Of a stretch of DNA of 64,000 nucleotides, positions 19,517 through 28,563 are shown piece by piece. The notes beneath the pieces are model-generated. The model was not told the origin of the DNA. It made no database searches and worked only from the letters and a program-made list of their open reading frames with translations. Positions within the stretch are counted from its first letter, which is position 1; every line of letters starts with the position of its first letter. The translations under genes and the position numbers were made by a program. Source of the DNA: DASQFI01 sp963780895 (lineage in GTDB: Bacteria > Acidobacteriota > Vicinamibacteria > Vicinamibacterales > SCN-69-37); contig CAWAEG010000001.1 of NCBI GenBank assembly GCA_963780895.1, positions 868,001-932,000 on the forward strand. Direction: 5' to 3'.

Positions 19517-20521
19517 TCAAGCGATCAGAAATCGGCCTTTCTCCATGATCTTCTCGTCGTCCACCCAGATGTCGAATTCGGTGCCGACGACGTCGATGTG
19601 GGTTGCCGACCACCAGCGTGCGCCGGTGTGTGCGCCATACGGGTTGCCGAATGCGATGTGCACGCCGGGGAACTTCTCATCCTGCAGGATGTGCCCGATG
19701 ACCGACTTGAGCTCGATGTTGGTCCCGATGGCGAACTCGCCCACGCGGTCGCTGTTCTCGTCCGTGTGGGTATACCGCCAGAAATCGTCGCGCAACGCCT
19801 GGTTGTCGGAATGCGCGTCCACCAGCCGGCCCTCGCGCACGGAAATCGTGAGCGGCGCGTCCTTGAGCGTGCCGTACCGATCGCAGAGCCAGTCGCCGAC
19901 GACGCCGTCGATGACGAACGTGCCGTTCACGTTTCCGGGGGCGGTAAAGACCTCGCCGCCCGGCAGGTTGCCCCACTTTTCAGGGGAAATCAGGCCGCTC
20001 GTCTTGATCCACTTCAGGTCCGGATCGAGATCGGCGCGAATGTCGCTCCCGGCGGGCGTCGTCGCGCGGATCGTCCGGGCGTGCCGGACGATGTCGTAGA
20101 CGCGGGAGCTCAGGCGATCGACGGCGTGGTAATCGGCCCGCATGCCGTCGCGCATGATCTGGTCGGTGATGTTCACCATGTGCGCGTGCCGCATCTTCCG
20201 CCGGTTGACGATGTCGGTCATCTGCATGCGCGATCCGAGCTCGTTGGCCTGGGCCCACGCCGCGAAAATGCTGACCGCGCTCCGTTCGAGATCGGCGGCG
20301 ACGGCGTCCGGCAGCTTCTCGAGCGGTCTCGATGCGACCTCCTCGAGCACGAACGTCGTGCACGGTGCGCCGACGCCGTGAATCTCGTTCTCGAGCGCGC
20401 GCGCGATGTGGGCGCACGCGTCATCGGTGATCACTGTCACCCGTTCGTGCGGCTGGATGTCGAGGCACACGCGGATGGCGTTGCGCGCGCCGGGCAGGAG
20501 CTCTGGGTCGATGCCGGTCAC
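19517..20521 (-). CDS. M29-like (aminopeptidase T-type) metallopeptidase
   Basis: The GTG start at 20521 overlaps the TGA of the GCS2 gene (GTGA), giving 334 residues; a longer in-frame extension would run inside GCS2. Visible hallmarks are an ERVTVITDDACAHIA N-terminal strand-helix and HMVNITDQIMRDGM in the middle. The C-terminal metal site area reads GEFAIGTN, GHILQDEKFPGVHIAFG, HTGARWWSATHIDVV and EFDIWVDDEKI. These match thermophilic-type leucyl aminopeptidases that use a two-metal site of Glu, His and Asp. In this operon it probably trims or hydrolyses the amide-linked product or a precursor (inference). Confidence 0.8.
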   Translation of the reverse strand: MTGIDPELLPGARNAIRVCLDIQPHERVTVITDDACAHIARALENEIHGVGAPCTTFVLEEVASRPLEKLPDAVAADLERSAVSIFAAWAQANELGSRMQMTDIVNRRKMRHAHMVNITDQIMRDGMRADYHAVDRLSSRVYDIVRHARTIRATTPAGSDIRADLDPDLKWIKTSGLISPEKWGNLPGGEVFTAPGNVNGTFVIDGVVGDWLCDRYGTLKDAPLTISVREGRLVDAHSDNQALRDDFWRYTHTDENSDRVGEFAIGTNIELKSVIGHILQDEKFPGVHIAFGNPYGAHTGARWWSATHIDVVGTEFDIWVDDEKIMEKGRFLIA

Positions 20522-21636
20522 AGATTCGTCTTCGTCTCGGCGATCATGCACTGGACGACGGCTTTGAGGTCTCCGCCCGACTCGTGGTAGGCGCGCAGTT
20601 GCCGGTCCGCGCCCGTCCCATGTTCGAGAATCCAGTGGATGTACTCGACCGCCTGCCGGCTGCCGAGCTCGTCGAGGACGTCGTCGACGAACTCGAGGTA
20701 CTCGGCGATCAGGTCGCGTGCCGGCACCTCGCACTCACGCCCGAAATCGATGAGCGAGCCGTCGAGCCCGTAGCGCAGGGCGCGCCACTTGTTTTCCATG
20801 ATCAGCGCGCGGCCGTACAGTCGCCAGCTCTGGTTGCGCGCGTGCAGACGGTAGAGCTTGGCGACGGTCGCCTGGATGAGGGCGGCGATGGCCAGCGTTT
20901 CGTCCACGCGCATCGGGATGTCGCAGATGCGGAACTCGAGCGTGCCAAAGAACGGATGCGGCCGCACGTCCCACCAGATCTTCCTGGCGTTGTCGATGCA
21001 GCGGGTGCGCACCAGCAGATTGACGAAATTCTCGAAGTCGGCCCATGACGAGAAGGCGTCCGGGATGTTCGTCCGCGGGAACCGGTCGAAGACCTTGCAG
21101 CGGTACGACTTGAACCCGGTGTTCATGCCGATCCAGAACGGCGAGTTCGTCGAAAGCGCGAGCAGATGCGGCAGGAAATACCGCAGCTGATTCATCAGGT
21201 GGATCATCGTCTCGCGGTTCTCGATGCCGATGTGCACGTGGAGGCCGAAGATCAGGTTGGCGCGCGCGACGATCTGCATGTCCTCGACGACCTGCCTGTA
21301 CCGGTCGTCCGGGTAGATGTCCTGGTCGCGCCAGTCGGCGAACGGGTGGGTGGCGCCGGCGACCAGGCGCAGGCCGTTCTCCTCGGTGAGCGCGATCATC
21401 CGGCGCCGGAGCTCCTTGAGATCGTCGGCCGCTTCGGTGACCGATCGGCAGACGCCCGTGCCGACCTCGATGACCGACTGGTGCATCTCGGCCTTCACGC
21501 GCTCGTTCATCTGCCGTTTTCCCTTCTCGACGATCTCCAGCTGGATGTGCGATCGGAGATCGAACGAGACCGGGTCGACCGTCTGGTACTCCTCCTCGAT
21601 GCCGAGCGTGAACGTGGGCAACATCGGCGTCGGCAC
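20518..21636 (-). CDS. Carboxylate-amine ligase, GCS2 family (YbdK-like)
   Basis: This 372-residue member of glutamate-cysteine ligase family 2 opens with TLGIEEEYQTVDP (11-23), where the clustered Glu residues bind metal and ATP. Further family segments are GTGVCRSVTEAADDLKELRRRM, LVAGATHPFADW, GLHVHIGIENRE and NSPFWIGMNTGFKSYR. The closing helix region reads ELGSRQAVEYIHWILEHGTGADRQL. Family enzymes have weak glutamate-cysteine ligase activity; the real substrate is often unknown. GTG at 21636 is one nucleotide from the stop of the ATP-grasp gene; ATG at 21624 is an alternative. Confidence 0.93.
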   Translation of the reverse strand: MPTPMLPTFTLGIEEEYQTVDPVSFDLRSHIQLEIVEKGKRQMNERVKAEMHQSVIEVGTGVCRSVTEAADDLKELRRRMIALTEENGLRLVAGATHPFADWRDQDIYPDDRYRQVVEDMQIVARANLIFGLHVHIGIENRETMIHLMNQLRYFLPHLLALSTNSPFWIGMNTGFKSYRCKVFDRFPRTNIPDAFSSWADFENFVNLLVRTRCIDNARKIWWDVRPHPFFGTLEFRICDIPMRVDETLAIAALIQATVAKLYRLHARNQSWRLYGRALIMENKWRALRYGLDGSLIDFGRECEVPARDLIAEYLEFVDDVLDELGSRQAVEYIHWILEHGTGADRQLRAYHESGGDLKAVVQCMIAETKTNL

Positions 21637-21637
21637 G

Positions 21638-22591
21638 TTACGCTCGAGGCGCGGGATCCGGCGGGTTGAGAAGCGTGTCCCAGCGATAGTGCGCGGTCCG
21701 GCCCGGCGGCTCCAGCGCTTTGCGGATGGCGAGCGCGGCCATCGCCTCCACGATCCAGTCGAAGTTGGCCTCGCCGACCGAGTGGACGTCCGCGTCGGGC
21801 GCCGGATTCATGAAGTCGATCGCGTAGGGCACACCGCCTTCCACGGCGAATTCCACCGTGTTGAGGTCGTAGCCGAGCGCGTGGCACAGGACGACGGCAT
21901 CGCGCTCGACGCGGGCGAGCAGCGCCGCGTCGTACTCGGGCGGCGTCCGGATGTAGCGATCGTGGAACGGCGCCCGCGGGTCGTACGGCATGATGCGAAC
22001 CTGATCCTGTCCGACGACGTAGCAGCGAAAATACTCCCGGAAGTTCACGGCGCGCTGCAGCGTCATGCACTTGTCGCCGGTGTTGTCGTACGCGGCGAAC
22101 AGCTCCTGCGGCGAGTTGATCTTGTAGACGTCCTTCCAGCCGCCGCCGTCGAACGGCTTGAGGAACGCGGGGAAGCCGACGTAGTCGAACACCCGTTCCC
22201 AGTCGATCGGGTACTGCAGGTTGCGCATCGACCGTTCGGTCGTGCCGGGCGGATGATGTTTGTGCGGCAAGAGGACCGTGGGCGGTATCGCGACGTCGAG
22301 ACGCTCCGCGAGCGCGTAGTTGAAGAACTTGTCGTCGGCGCTCCACCAGAACGGGTTGTTGATGACCGTCGTGCCGGCGAGCACGGCATTCTTGAGATAC
22401 GCGCGATAGAACGGGATGTCGTGAGAGATCCGATCGACGATGACCTGGTACCGGGCGGGCTCGTCGATGCGCACGGCGCCGACGCTCACGAACTCGGCGG
22501 TCACCTCGCCTGGCCGCTGGCGGTTGATGCGGTCCACCAGCGCCGGCGGGAACGTGTCCTCCATGCCGAAGATGACGCCTATGCGGACCAT
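21638..22591 (-). CDS. ATP-grasp domain protein
   Basis: The 317-residue protein has a full ATP-grasp layout. The N-terminal pre-ATP domain is MVRIGVIFGMEDTFPPAL. The phosphate-binding loop is FLKPFDGGGWKDVYK, with Lys145 and a Gly triplet (149-151). The adenine-site strand is EYFRCYVVG. The metal-binding C-terminal motif is TVEFAVEGG...AIDFMNPAPD (Glu247, Asp259, Asn262). It therefore ligates a carboxylate to an amine. It is transcribed just after the esterase and immediately before GCS2 with near-zero spacing, so one product presumably needs both ligases (inference). Confidence 0.88.
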   Translation of the reverse strand: MVRIGVIFGMEDTFPPALVDRINRQRPGEVTAEFVSVGAVRIDEPARYQVIVDRISHDIPFYRAYLKNAVLAGTTVINNPFWWSADDKFFNYALAERLDVAIPPTVLLPHKHHPPGTTERSMRNLQYPIDWERVFDYVGFPAFLKPFDGGGWKDVYKINSPQELFAAYDNTGDKCMTLQRAVNFREYFRCYVVGQDQVRIMPYDPRAPFHDRYIRTPPEYDAALLARVERDAVVLCHALGYDLNTVEFAVEGGVPYAIDFMNPAPDADVHSVGEANFDWIVEAMAALAIRKALEPPGRTAHYRWDTLLNPPDPAPRA

Positions 22592-22621
22592 GACTCGAAC
22601 TCTATCGCATCAACTGGAGTC

Positions 22622-23335
22622 TTACGGCAGATACACCGCGGCCATTTTCCGCCACTCCGTCCAGTCGTGGTACGACCCGTGCTCCCAGACGTGCAGACTG
22701 TGCGGAATGCCCTTGGCCGCAAGCAATCCCGCGGTGTACTCGGTCTCGCGGCGGCAGATGTCGTGTTCGCCTGTCACAAGCACCCACTTGTTCCGGCGCA
22801 GGCGATCCAGAAACCACGGGTCGGCAAGATTCGGCAGAAAGTGCGGAGGCGAGAGAAAGTATGCGTCCTGGTCGTAATAGCCGTCGAAGAAACTGTCGAG
22901 GCCAAACGCCCCGCCCATCGTGACGCACGCCGTGAACGTGTCCGGATGGCGCAGCGCCAGCGTGAGCGCATGGTACGCGCCGAAGCTGCACCCGGTAAGC
23001 CCCGAGACCGTCTGCCCGCTGGCGCGCTGGACGAACGGCACGACGTCCTCCAGGAGGTACCGCTCGTACTGCAGGTACCTGTCGATGCGGCCGCGCGGAG
23101 GGAGGTGTTTGCCGTAGAAGCTCTCCGCGTCGACGGTCGCGACGCAGAAGAGCTGCAGCGCGCCGCGCTCGAGCTTCTCGGCGAGCGCGTCGATCATCCC
23201 GGCGTCTTCGTACTCGAAAAACGCGCCCATGGACGTCGGAAAGACGATGTACGGCGTCCCGGAGTGGCCGAAGACCAGGAGCTCCATCTCGCGGTCCAGC
23301 TGGTGCGAATGCCAGCGGTGATACGAACGGTGCAT
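22622..23335 (-). CDS. Alpha/beta-hydrolase esterase (putative esterase family)
   Basis: First gene of the minus-strand operon. The ATG at 23335 gives the family-typical opening MHRSYHRWHSHQLDREMELL, 237 residues; an ATG at 23362 would overlap the start of the divergent esterase. The nucleophile elbow is GCSFGAYHA with Ser117. VFPTSMGAFFEYEDAGMID lies at the oxyanion side, and the catalytic His is probably in WEHGSYHDWTEW near the C terminus. The fold is that of putative-esterase-family proteins (antigen-85/esterase D-like). Such esterases accompany GCS2 plus ATP-grasp operons and may release or cyclise the ligated product. Confidence 0.85.
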   Translation of the reverse strand: MHRSYHRWHSHQLDREMELLVFGHSGTPYIVFPTSMGAFFEYEDAGMIDALAEKLERGALQLFCVATVDAESFYGKHLPPRGRIDRYLQYERYLLEDVVPFVQRASGQTVSGLTGCSFGAYHALTLALRHPDTFTACVTMGGAFGLDSFFDGYYDQDAYFLSPPHFLPNLADPWFLDRLRRNKWVLVTGEHDICRRETEYTAGLLAAKGIPHSLHVWEHGSYHDWTEWRKMAAVYLP

Positions 23336-23339
23336 TCTG

Positions 23340-24107
23340 GTGAATATTACTGTCTCATTCATCGTGGCCGAATCCTTGGCGGAACATCAGTACGGCGATC
23401 GGAACGTCCGCGTGCTGGTGCCGTCCGGCTACACCGAATCGCGACGGGACGCGTACCCGTTGGTCCTCCTGCACGACGGCCAGAACCTCTTCGAGCAGGG
23501 CAGCACGGCTCCGGGTGGGGGATCGTGGCGGGTTGATCTCGCCGTTCCACCGCTCATCGCCACCGGCCGGATTCCGCCGGTCGTCGTCGCGGGCATCGAC
23601 CACGCCGGCGACGGACGGATCGGAGAATTCGCGCCGACGCCAGCCGGCAAGCTCGGCGGCGGAGGCGCCAGCGAGTACGCGCGGCTCGTCGTCGCCGACA
23701 TCCTGCCGCGCCTTTCCACCGACTACCACGTGCGGACCGATCCTGACGGCATCGGTCTCGGCGGCTCGTCCATGGGCGGACTCGTCACGCTGTGGATGGC
23801 GATTCTGTTCCCCGGCTTCTTCGGCCGGCTGATCGTGATGTCGCCGTCACTCTGGTGGGATCGTCGTGTCGTGCTGAGACACCTGCGCAAGCACGAGATC
23901 GAGCCGCTTCCGAGAATCTGGCTGGACGCGGGCCGCCGGGAAGGCGCGGTCGTCACGCGCGACGCGCGCGAGCTGCACAAGCTGCTGCGACGTCAGCGCC
24001 GTTCGGAAGTTCGGTACGTCGAGGATGCAATCGGCGATCACTCAGAGGCCAGCTGGGGCCGGCGTCTGCCGGACGCGCTCGAGTGGACGTGGAAGAACAT
24101 TGGGTAA
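23340..24107 (+). CDS. Alpha/beta-hydrolase esterase, divergent partner
   Basis: A 255-residue hydrolase of the same broad family. YPLVLLHDGQNLFEQ (39-53), the elbow GGSSMGG with Ser144, and SLWWDRRVVLRHL followed by IWLDAGRREG supply the Asp region. The catalytic His is probably in GDHSEASWGRRLPDAL. This matches putative-esterase/Fes-like enzymes. GTG at 23340 is nearly back-to-back with the start of the minus-strand esterase, so both directions share a very small control region. The stop TAA is inside the left arm of the AATTGGGT hairpin. Confidence 0.85.
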   Translation: MNITVSFIVAESLAEHQYGDRNVRVLVPSGYTESRRDAYPLVLLHDGQNLFEQGSTAPGGGSWRVDLAVPPLIATGRIPPVVVAGIDHAGDGRIGEFAPTPAGKLGGGGASEYARLVVADILPRLSTDYHVRTDPDGIGLGGSSMGGLVTLWMAILFPGFFGRLIVMSPSLWWDRRVVLRHLRKHEIEPLPRIWLDAGRREGAVVTRDARELHKLLRRQRRSEVRYVEDAIGDHSEASWGRRLPDALEWTWKNIG

Positions 24108-24176
24108 TCGGGTAATTGGCAATTGGGTAATTGTTTTCAATTATCAATTACCCAATTACCCAATTACCCAATGTTA
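24098..24176. repeat. AT-rich hairpin built from TTGGGTAA/TTACCCAA words
   Basis: The left arm (24098-24133) is a drifting run of ATTGGGTAA words and the right arm (24138-24174) of CAATTACCC words. The strand reverses at GTTTTCAATTATC. It contains the stop codons of both convergent neighbours (TAA at 24105-24107 and TAA on minus at 24174-24176). The base composition is strikingly AT-rich compared with the flanking genes. The same word family reappears at 36822-36921. Confidence 0.88.
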
Positions 24177-25670
24177 CTGTCCTCCCCGGCCTCTCCCCGT
24201 CTGGGCGGCCGCGGGCACATCGACATCCACCGGCCGGCCGTCAACGAACACGTGGCGGATCCGGCCATTCTCGAAGAGGTCGCCCTCGGTCACGAGCAGG
24301 TTCGCGATCTTGCCTTTCTCGATCGTGCCGAGCCGATCGGCCGCGCCCGCGAGCCGCGCCGCGTTGACCGTCAGCGCGCGCAGCGTCGCGTCGGCGGGCA
24401 CGTTGCCTTCTTTCACGACGCGCGCGGCGTTGCGGATGAAGTCGCTGAGGTTCTGAAGACCGCCTGACGTGAATGCATACGGCACGCCGGCCTTTTCGAG
24501 GGCGGCCGGCGCCCGAGGCGCGTTGACGCGCGCGCGGATGGTCCGGAGCGTTTCCTCGCCGCCGCCCCCGCCACGTCCTCCGCCTCCGCCGCCGCCCCCG
24601 CCACGGCCGCCGCCGGCACCACCACCGCCGCTGAAATTCAGCGTGTAGATGACGCGCGCGTTGGCCGCTTTGAGATCGTCAGCCGCCGCAGCGGCCTCCG
24701 ACGCGCCGGTGACGATCGGGTCGAGGTTGAACTCCTTCGCGATCGCGAGCGCACGCCGAATCTCGCGCTCCTCGCCCGCTTCGAACGCAACCGGGATCTT
24801 GCGCTCGAGCGCGGGCAGCATCGCATCGAGCACCGGCTCGAACACCGGTCGCGGCGCGTCCTTGTGCCGATCCGCGTGCGCCCGGGCGTCGCGCTGCCAC
24901 TGCGCGTCGTAGAACGACTGTCGAATGAACGAGATGTACCCGAGAAGCGAGCCCGGATACCCGCCGCCCTGGCCGCCGCCGAAGGCCACGTGCAGGGCGA
25001 CAGGCGATTTGAGGACGACGAGTCCGCGGCGGTAGTCGCCGATGGTGCTGATTTGCGGATCGTCTGCGGGCGCGAGGACGTTGATGAGTGCGCTCTGGCC
25101 GCGGAACACCCCCGACGGCGGCACCGCCAGGACGCTGGTGATGCCCGCCGAGGCCAGCCGCTGCATTTCGGCGCCGTCGACGCGCACGTTGCGCGCCGCT
25201 TCGAAATCCGGCCGGAGGATGTTCGCGCGTTTGATGCGCTCCAGATCCTCGAGCGTCTGCTGCGGCGCCGCCGGAGCGGCGCCACGCCCCCCGCCGCCGC
25301 CCGCCGGCGGGGCGCCGCGTCCGCCGCCTCCAGCGGCTGCGCCCGGGTCGGACGACTCGACCGCGGCCGTGTTGGCCATGTCGATCAGCCCCGGATAGAC
25401 GGTCAGCCCGGCGCCATCGACGACGACGGCGTCGGCCGGCACGGCGGCGTTCGCGCCGACGTCGATGATGACGCCGTCGCGCATGACGACCGTGCCCTTG
25501 TCGACGACCGCGCCCGCGACGGGGACGATCTTCGCGCCGCGAATCGCGTACAACGCCGCCGCGCGATCCCGCCCGGCAGCGGGCGTCGCGGCGAGATCGA
25601 AGGAGCCGAATCCGATCGCAAGCGCCGCGGCAGCGGCAAGGCGCACTACAACGAGTGAAGGTCTGGTCAT
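24174..25670 (-). CDS. Amidohydrolase-superfamily protein lacking the metal motif
   Basis: The 498-residue secreted protein (signal peptide about 1-28) has the composite-domain opening ALYAIRGAKIVPVAGAVV and the VYPGLID turn that normally precedes His-x-His. Here VYPGLID is followed by MANTAAV, so the first metal ligands are missing. A Gly/Pro/Arg-rich tract lies at about 113-135, and a second poly-Gly/Arg tract at about 350-372. The end RLGTIEKGKIANLLVTEGDLFENG is the typical imidazolonepropionase-type C terminus. It resembles the second half of the neighbouring 880-residue protein. It is probably a non-catalytic or altered subunit partner (inference). Confidence 0.83.
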   Translation of the reverse strand: MTRPSLVVVRLAAAAALAIGFGSFDLAATPAAGRDRAAALYAIRGAKIVPVAGAVVDKGTVVMRDGVIIDVGANAAVPADAVVVDGAGLTVYPGLIDMANTAAVESSDPGAAAGGGGRGAPPAGGGGGRGAAPAAPQQTLEDLERIKRANILRPDFEAARNVRVDGAEMQRLASAGITSVLAVPPSGVFRGQSALINVLAPADDPQISTIGDYRRGLVVLKSPVALHVAFGGGQGGGYPGSLLGYISFIRQSFYDAQWQRDARAHADRHKDAPRPVFEPVLDAMLPALERKIPVAFEAGEEREIRRALAIAKEFNLDPIVTGASEAAAAADDLKAANARVIYTLNFSGGGGAGGGRGGGGGGGGGRGGGGGEETLRTIRARVNAPRAPAALEKAGVPYAFTSGGLQNLSDFIRNAARVVKEGNVPADATLRALTVNAARLAGAADRLGTIEKGKIANLLVTEGDLFENGRIRHVFVDGRPVDVDVPAAAQTGRGRGGQ

Positions 25671-25679
25671 CTAGGTGCT

Positions 25680-25802
25680 CCGAGCTGCTTGAGAAGGGCT
25701 GTCTTCTTTTCTTTAGTTGCTCGCGGGGCCCCACCCCCGCTCCTACGTCGCGGGCTTCGCGGTCTTTTCTTTAGTGCCTTTGAGCCTCTCGAGCGTTTTT
25801 CA
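25680..25802. other. Intergenic GC-rich spacer with direct repeat
   Basis: Between the two amidohydrolase genes lies a non-coding stretch with a duplicated CTTTTCTTTAGT-type word (about 25707-25718 and 25771-25782). Between the copies is GCTCGCGGGGCCCCACCCCCG. The GGGGCCCCACCCCC core is also the heart of the 124-bp dispersed repeat at 33056 and 48676. No reading frame here looks genuine. Confidence 0.5.
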
Positions 25803-28445
25803 CTATCGAGACATATACCGCTTGAACAGGTCCGTATGTTTGCTTTCGAGCGGGATGTCATGTCCCGCGATCACGACGTGCTTGATCTGCGACCTGATTT
25901 CCAGCGGATCGCCGCGCACGGCGAAGAAGTTCGCGAGCTTGCCGGCTTCGAGCGTGCCGATCTGGCTGTCGACGCCGAAAATCCTGGCCGCGTCGAGCGT
26001 CAGCGCCCGGATCGCCGCGTCGCGGTCGAGGCCCCAGGCGACCGACATCGCGGCCTGGAAGGGAATCAGTCGGACGTTACTGTAGCCGCCGCTCGAAAAG
26101 GCGAACGGAACGCCCGCCTTCGCGAGAACGCCGGCCGTCTGGTACGTGTAGGCGTGGAAGCGGTCCTCATTCGACGGCATCGACAGGACGTTGCCGAGAA
26201 TGACCGGCACGTTGTGCGCTTTGAGGAACGGCGCCATGCCCTGCGAGTTCGGGCTGATGCGCAGCACGACGTTGATGTTCTGCTTTTCGGCCCACGCGAC
26301 CGCGTCACGGATCGCCTGGTCGGTGCCGGCGTTGACGTACATCGCCTGGCGCCGCTCGAGAATCGGCACGAACGGTTCGAGCGTCCAGTTGACGCTGGCG
26401 GTCCGGTTCGCGTTCTTCATGTACGCGCGCGCCTGATCGAACATGCGGTTGATCTCGTCGAGCTGGCGGGCCTGGTCGCCCGCGCCACCGCCGCCGGCGC
26501 CGCCGCCACCACCACCGCCGCGTCCGCCGCCTCCTCCACCGGGAAACGTCATCGCAACTCCCGCCGAGGGGCGCAGCGTGTTCTCTTCCCACGTCCAGCC
26601 GTCGAGATTCATCACGGGAATCTCTCCGGCCAGCGTGCCGCCGCCGGGCATGATCGCGGCACTCGTGATGCCCTCGACACGCGCGACGGGAATCGCGTCG
26701 CTGTCCGATTGGTACGCCACGCGCGTCCGCAGCATCTGGTTGAACGGGAGCATCTCGTTCACGTCGTCGTAGTTGCGCACGCCCGGCTCGTTGAGGCCGA
26801 GGTCGGTGCCGCCATCGATGAAACCGGGGTAGATGCTGAGGCCGTTGCCGTCGACCACCTTCGCGCCCGACGGCGCCGAAACATTGGCGCCGACGGCCTG
26901 AATCCGGTTGCCCTTGACGACGAGGGTGCCCTTTTCGATGACCGGACCGCTGACGGGGAAGATGCGGGCGTTCGTGATCGCCCAGACCGGCCCGTTTTCG
27001 TTCAGCGGCACGGGAAGCTGTTCCGGAGTGACGCTCGGGCGCGGCGTCCCGGTCGCCGCCGGCGCCTCCGACGTTTCAGGAGCCGCCGCTGGCGTGCCGC
27101 CCTGGCGCCCGAGGAGCAGCGACTTTTCGGACTCGACGTTCGCCGCGCGCTGGAGATCCTTGACCCGGTCGTAATAGACGATGCCATCGATGTACGTCCG
27201 CTCGACGATCGCCAGCGTGCTGAGCGGATGATGGTTCCACACGGCGAGGTCCGCGTCCTTGCCGACCTCGATTGAGCCAACCCGTTTGTCGATGCGCAGC
27301 TGCATCGCCGGGTTCATCGTCACCATCGCGAGCGCCTGATCGTCGGTGATGTCGCCCCAACGCACCGACTTCGCGGCTTCGGTGTTCAGCCGTCGCGCGT
27401 GTTCCGCGCTGTCGGAGTTGATCGAGACGTTGACCTTCTTGTGCGTCATCAGGCCGGCGTTGCCGGGGATCGCGTCTTCGGCTTCGATCTTGTAGCCCCA
27501 CCAGTCGGAGAAGGTCGACGCGCCGGCGCCGTGCGCGGCCATCTCCTTGGCGACCTTATAACCCTCCAGCACGTGCTGGAACGTCGCGACCTTGAACCCC
27601 ATCTCATCGGCGACGCGAATCATCATCAGGATTTCGTCCGCGCGGTACGAGTGGCAGTGGACGAGGCGCTTGCCTTCGAGGATTTCGACGAGCGCGTCGA
27701 GCTGCAGGTCGCGCTTCGGCGGCAGCGCTTCGGCGTTCTTCGCCCTTTGCGCGTTGTAGTCCTGCCAGGCCTTCTGGTACACCTTCGCGCGGGTGAAGGC
27801 GTCCCGCATGACGTACTCGACGCCCTGGCGTGTCGCCGGATACCGCCGCGGACCGGTTCCAGTCTGCGGGCCCGGACGCTTGACGTTTTCGCCGAGCGCG
27901 AACTTGATGCCCGGCAGCGCGCCTTCCATCAGGAGCTCCTCGGCCTTCGTCTTGCCCCAACGGAGCTTGATGACGACCGTCTTGCCGCCGATCGGGTTCG
28001 CGCTGCCGTGCAGGATGTTGGCGATCGTCAACCCGCCGGCCAGGTCGCGGTAGATGCTGATGTCGGTCGGATCGAGCACGTCGCCCATGCCGGTCATCGA
28101 GCTCACCGACGTCGTACCCTCGTTGATCGCGTCGTTGGCGATGTGGGAGTGCGCGTCGATGATGCCGGGCGAGACGAACTTGCCGGTGCCGTCGTAGACA
28201 TCGGCCCCGGAGGGAATCGATACGTTCGTCCCGACCGCGGCGATCTTACCGTCCTTGATGAGGACGGTACCGTTGTTGATTGTGCCGCGCGTGACCGTCA
28301 CGAGGGTCGCGTTGCGGATGGCCGACACGCCGGGCTGGGCGGCCTGTCCACCGACCTTCGGAGACAGCAGTGAATCGACGGGCACGAAGGCAGTGACGAG
28401 GGCGGTCAACGCCACGAACAGCGTACGCAGATGTCGCGAAACCAC
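25803..28445 (-). CDS. Double-module amidohydrolase (active plus inactive half)
   Basis: The GTG at 28445 is chosen because GGAGG precedes it by 4-5 nt and it opens a signal peptide (SRHLRTLFVALTALVTAFV); 880 residues result. The first module keeps the superfamily metal set: SPGIIDAHSHIAND, IKFALGE with the possible carboxy-Lys, RLVHCHSYR, FQHVLEGYKV and SINSDSAE. The second module begins around residue 490 (WAITNARIFPVSGP) and has YPGFIDGGTDLG where HxH should be, so it is probably catalytically dead. Between the modules is a Pro/Ala linker; a Gly/Arg tract lies near residue 650. It probably hydrolyses a cyclic amide or dipeptide in the periplasm, with the 498-residue neighbour related to its second half. 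Confidence 0.85.
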   Translation of the reverse strand: MVSRHLRTLFVALTALVTAFVPVDSLLSPKVGGQAAQPGVSAIRNATLVTVTRGTINNGTVLIKDGKIAAVGTNVSIPSGADVYDGTGKFVSPGIIDAHSHIANDAINEGTTSVSSMTGMGDVLDPTDISIYRDLAGGLTIANILHGSANPIGGKTVVIKLRWGKTKAEELLMEGALPGIKFALGENVKRPGPQTGTGPRRYPATRQGVEYVMRDAFTRAKVYQKAWQDYNAQRAKNAEALPPKRDLQLDALVEILEGKRLVHCHSYRADEILMMIRVADEMGFKVATFQHVLEGYKVAKEMAAHGAGASTFSDWWGYKIEAEDAIPGNAGLMTHKKVNVSINSDSAEHARRLNTEAAKSVRWGDITDDQALAMVTMNPAMQLRIDKRVGSIEVGKDADLAVWNHHPLSTLAIVERTYIDGIVYYDRVKDLQRAANVESEKSLLLGRQGGTPAAAPETSEAPAATGTPRPSVTPEQLPVPLNENGPVWAITNARIFPVSGPVIEKGTLVVKGNRIQAVGANVSAPSGAKVVDGNGLSIYPGFIDGGTDLGLNEPGVRNYDDVNEMLPFNQMLRTRVAYQSDSDAIPVARVEGITSAAIMPGGGTLAGEIPVMNLDGWTWEENTLRPSAGVAMTFPGGGGGGRGGGGGGGAGGGGAGDQARQLDEINRMFDQARAYMKNANRTASVNWTLEPFVPILERRQAMYVNAGTDQAIRDAVAWAEKQNINVVLRISPNSQGMAPFLKAHNVPVILGNVLSMPSNEDRFHAYTYQTAGVLAKAGVPFAFSSGGYSNVRLIPFQAAMSVAWGLDRDAAIRALTLDAARIFGVDSQIGTLEAGKLANFFAVRGDPLEIRSQIKHVVIAGHDIPLESKHTDLFKRYMSR

Positions 28446-28563
28446 GGGGCCTCCTGAGGTCAACGGCGAGACTGTAACACCGGACCGAGGCGGGCCTGAA
28501 GGTCCCTCTTTCCCGCCGATACCCAATCGCCATAGAATCAGAGACCCAGTGAGGGAGGTCCGA

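Noticed and set aside
21317..23536. A 739-codon plus-strand open frame
   Set aside because: It is antisense to GCS2, ATP-grasp and esterase genes, each with clear motifs; its Arg/Val/Asp-rich product looks like a shadow.
24098..24176. Possible CRISPR-like repeat run (ATTGGGTAATT)
   Set aside because: The repeats are under 12 nt, have no unique spacers, are inverted between the halves and no cas genes are nearby.
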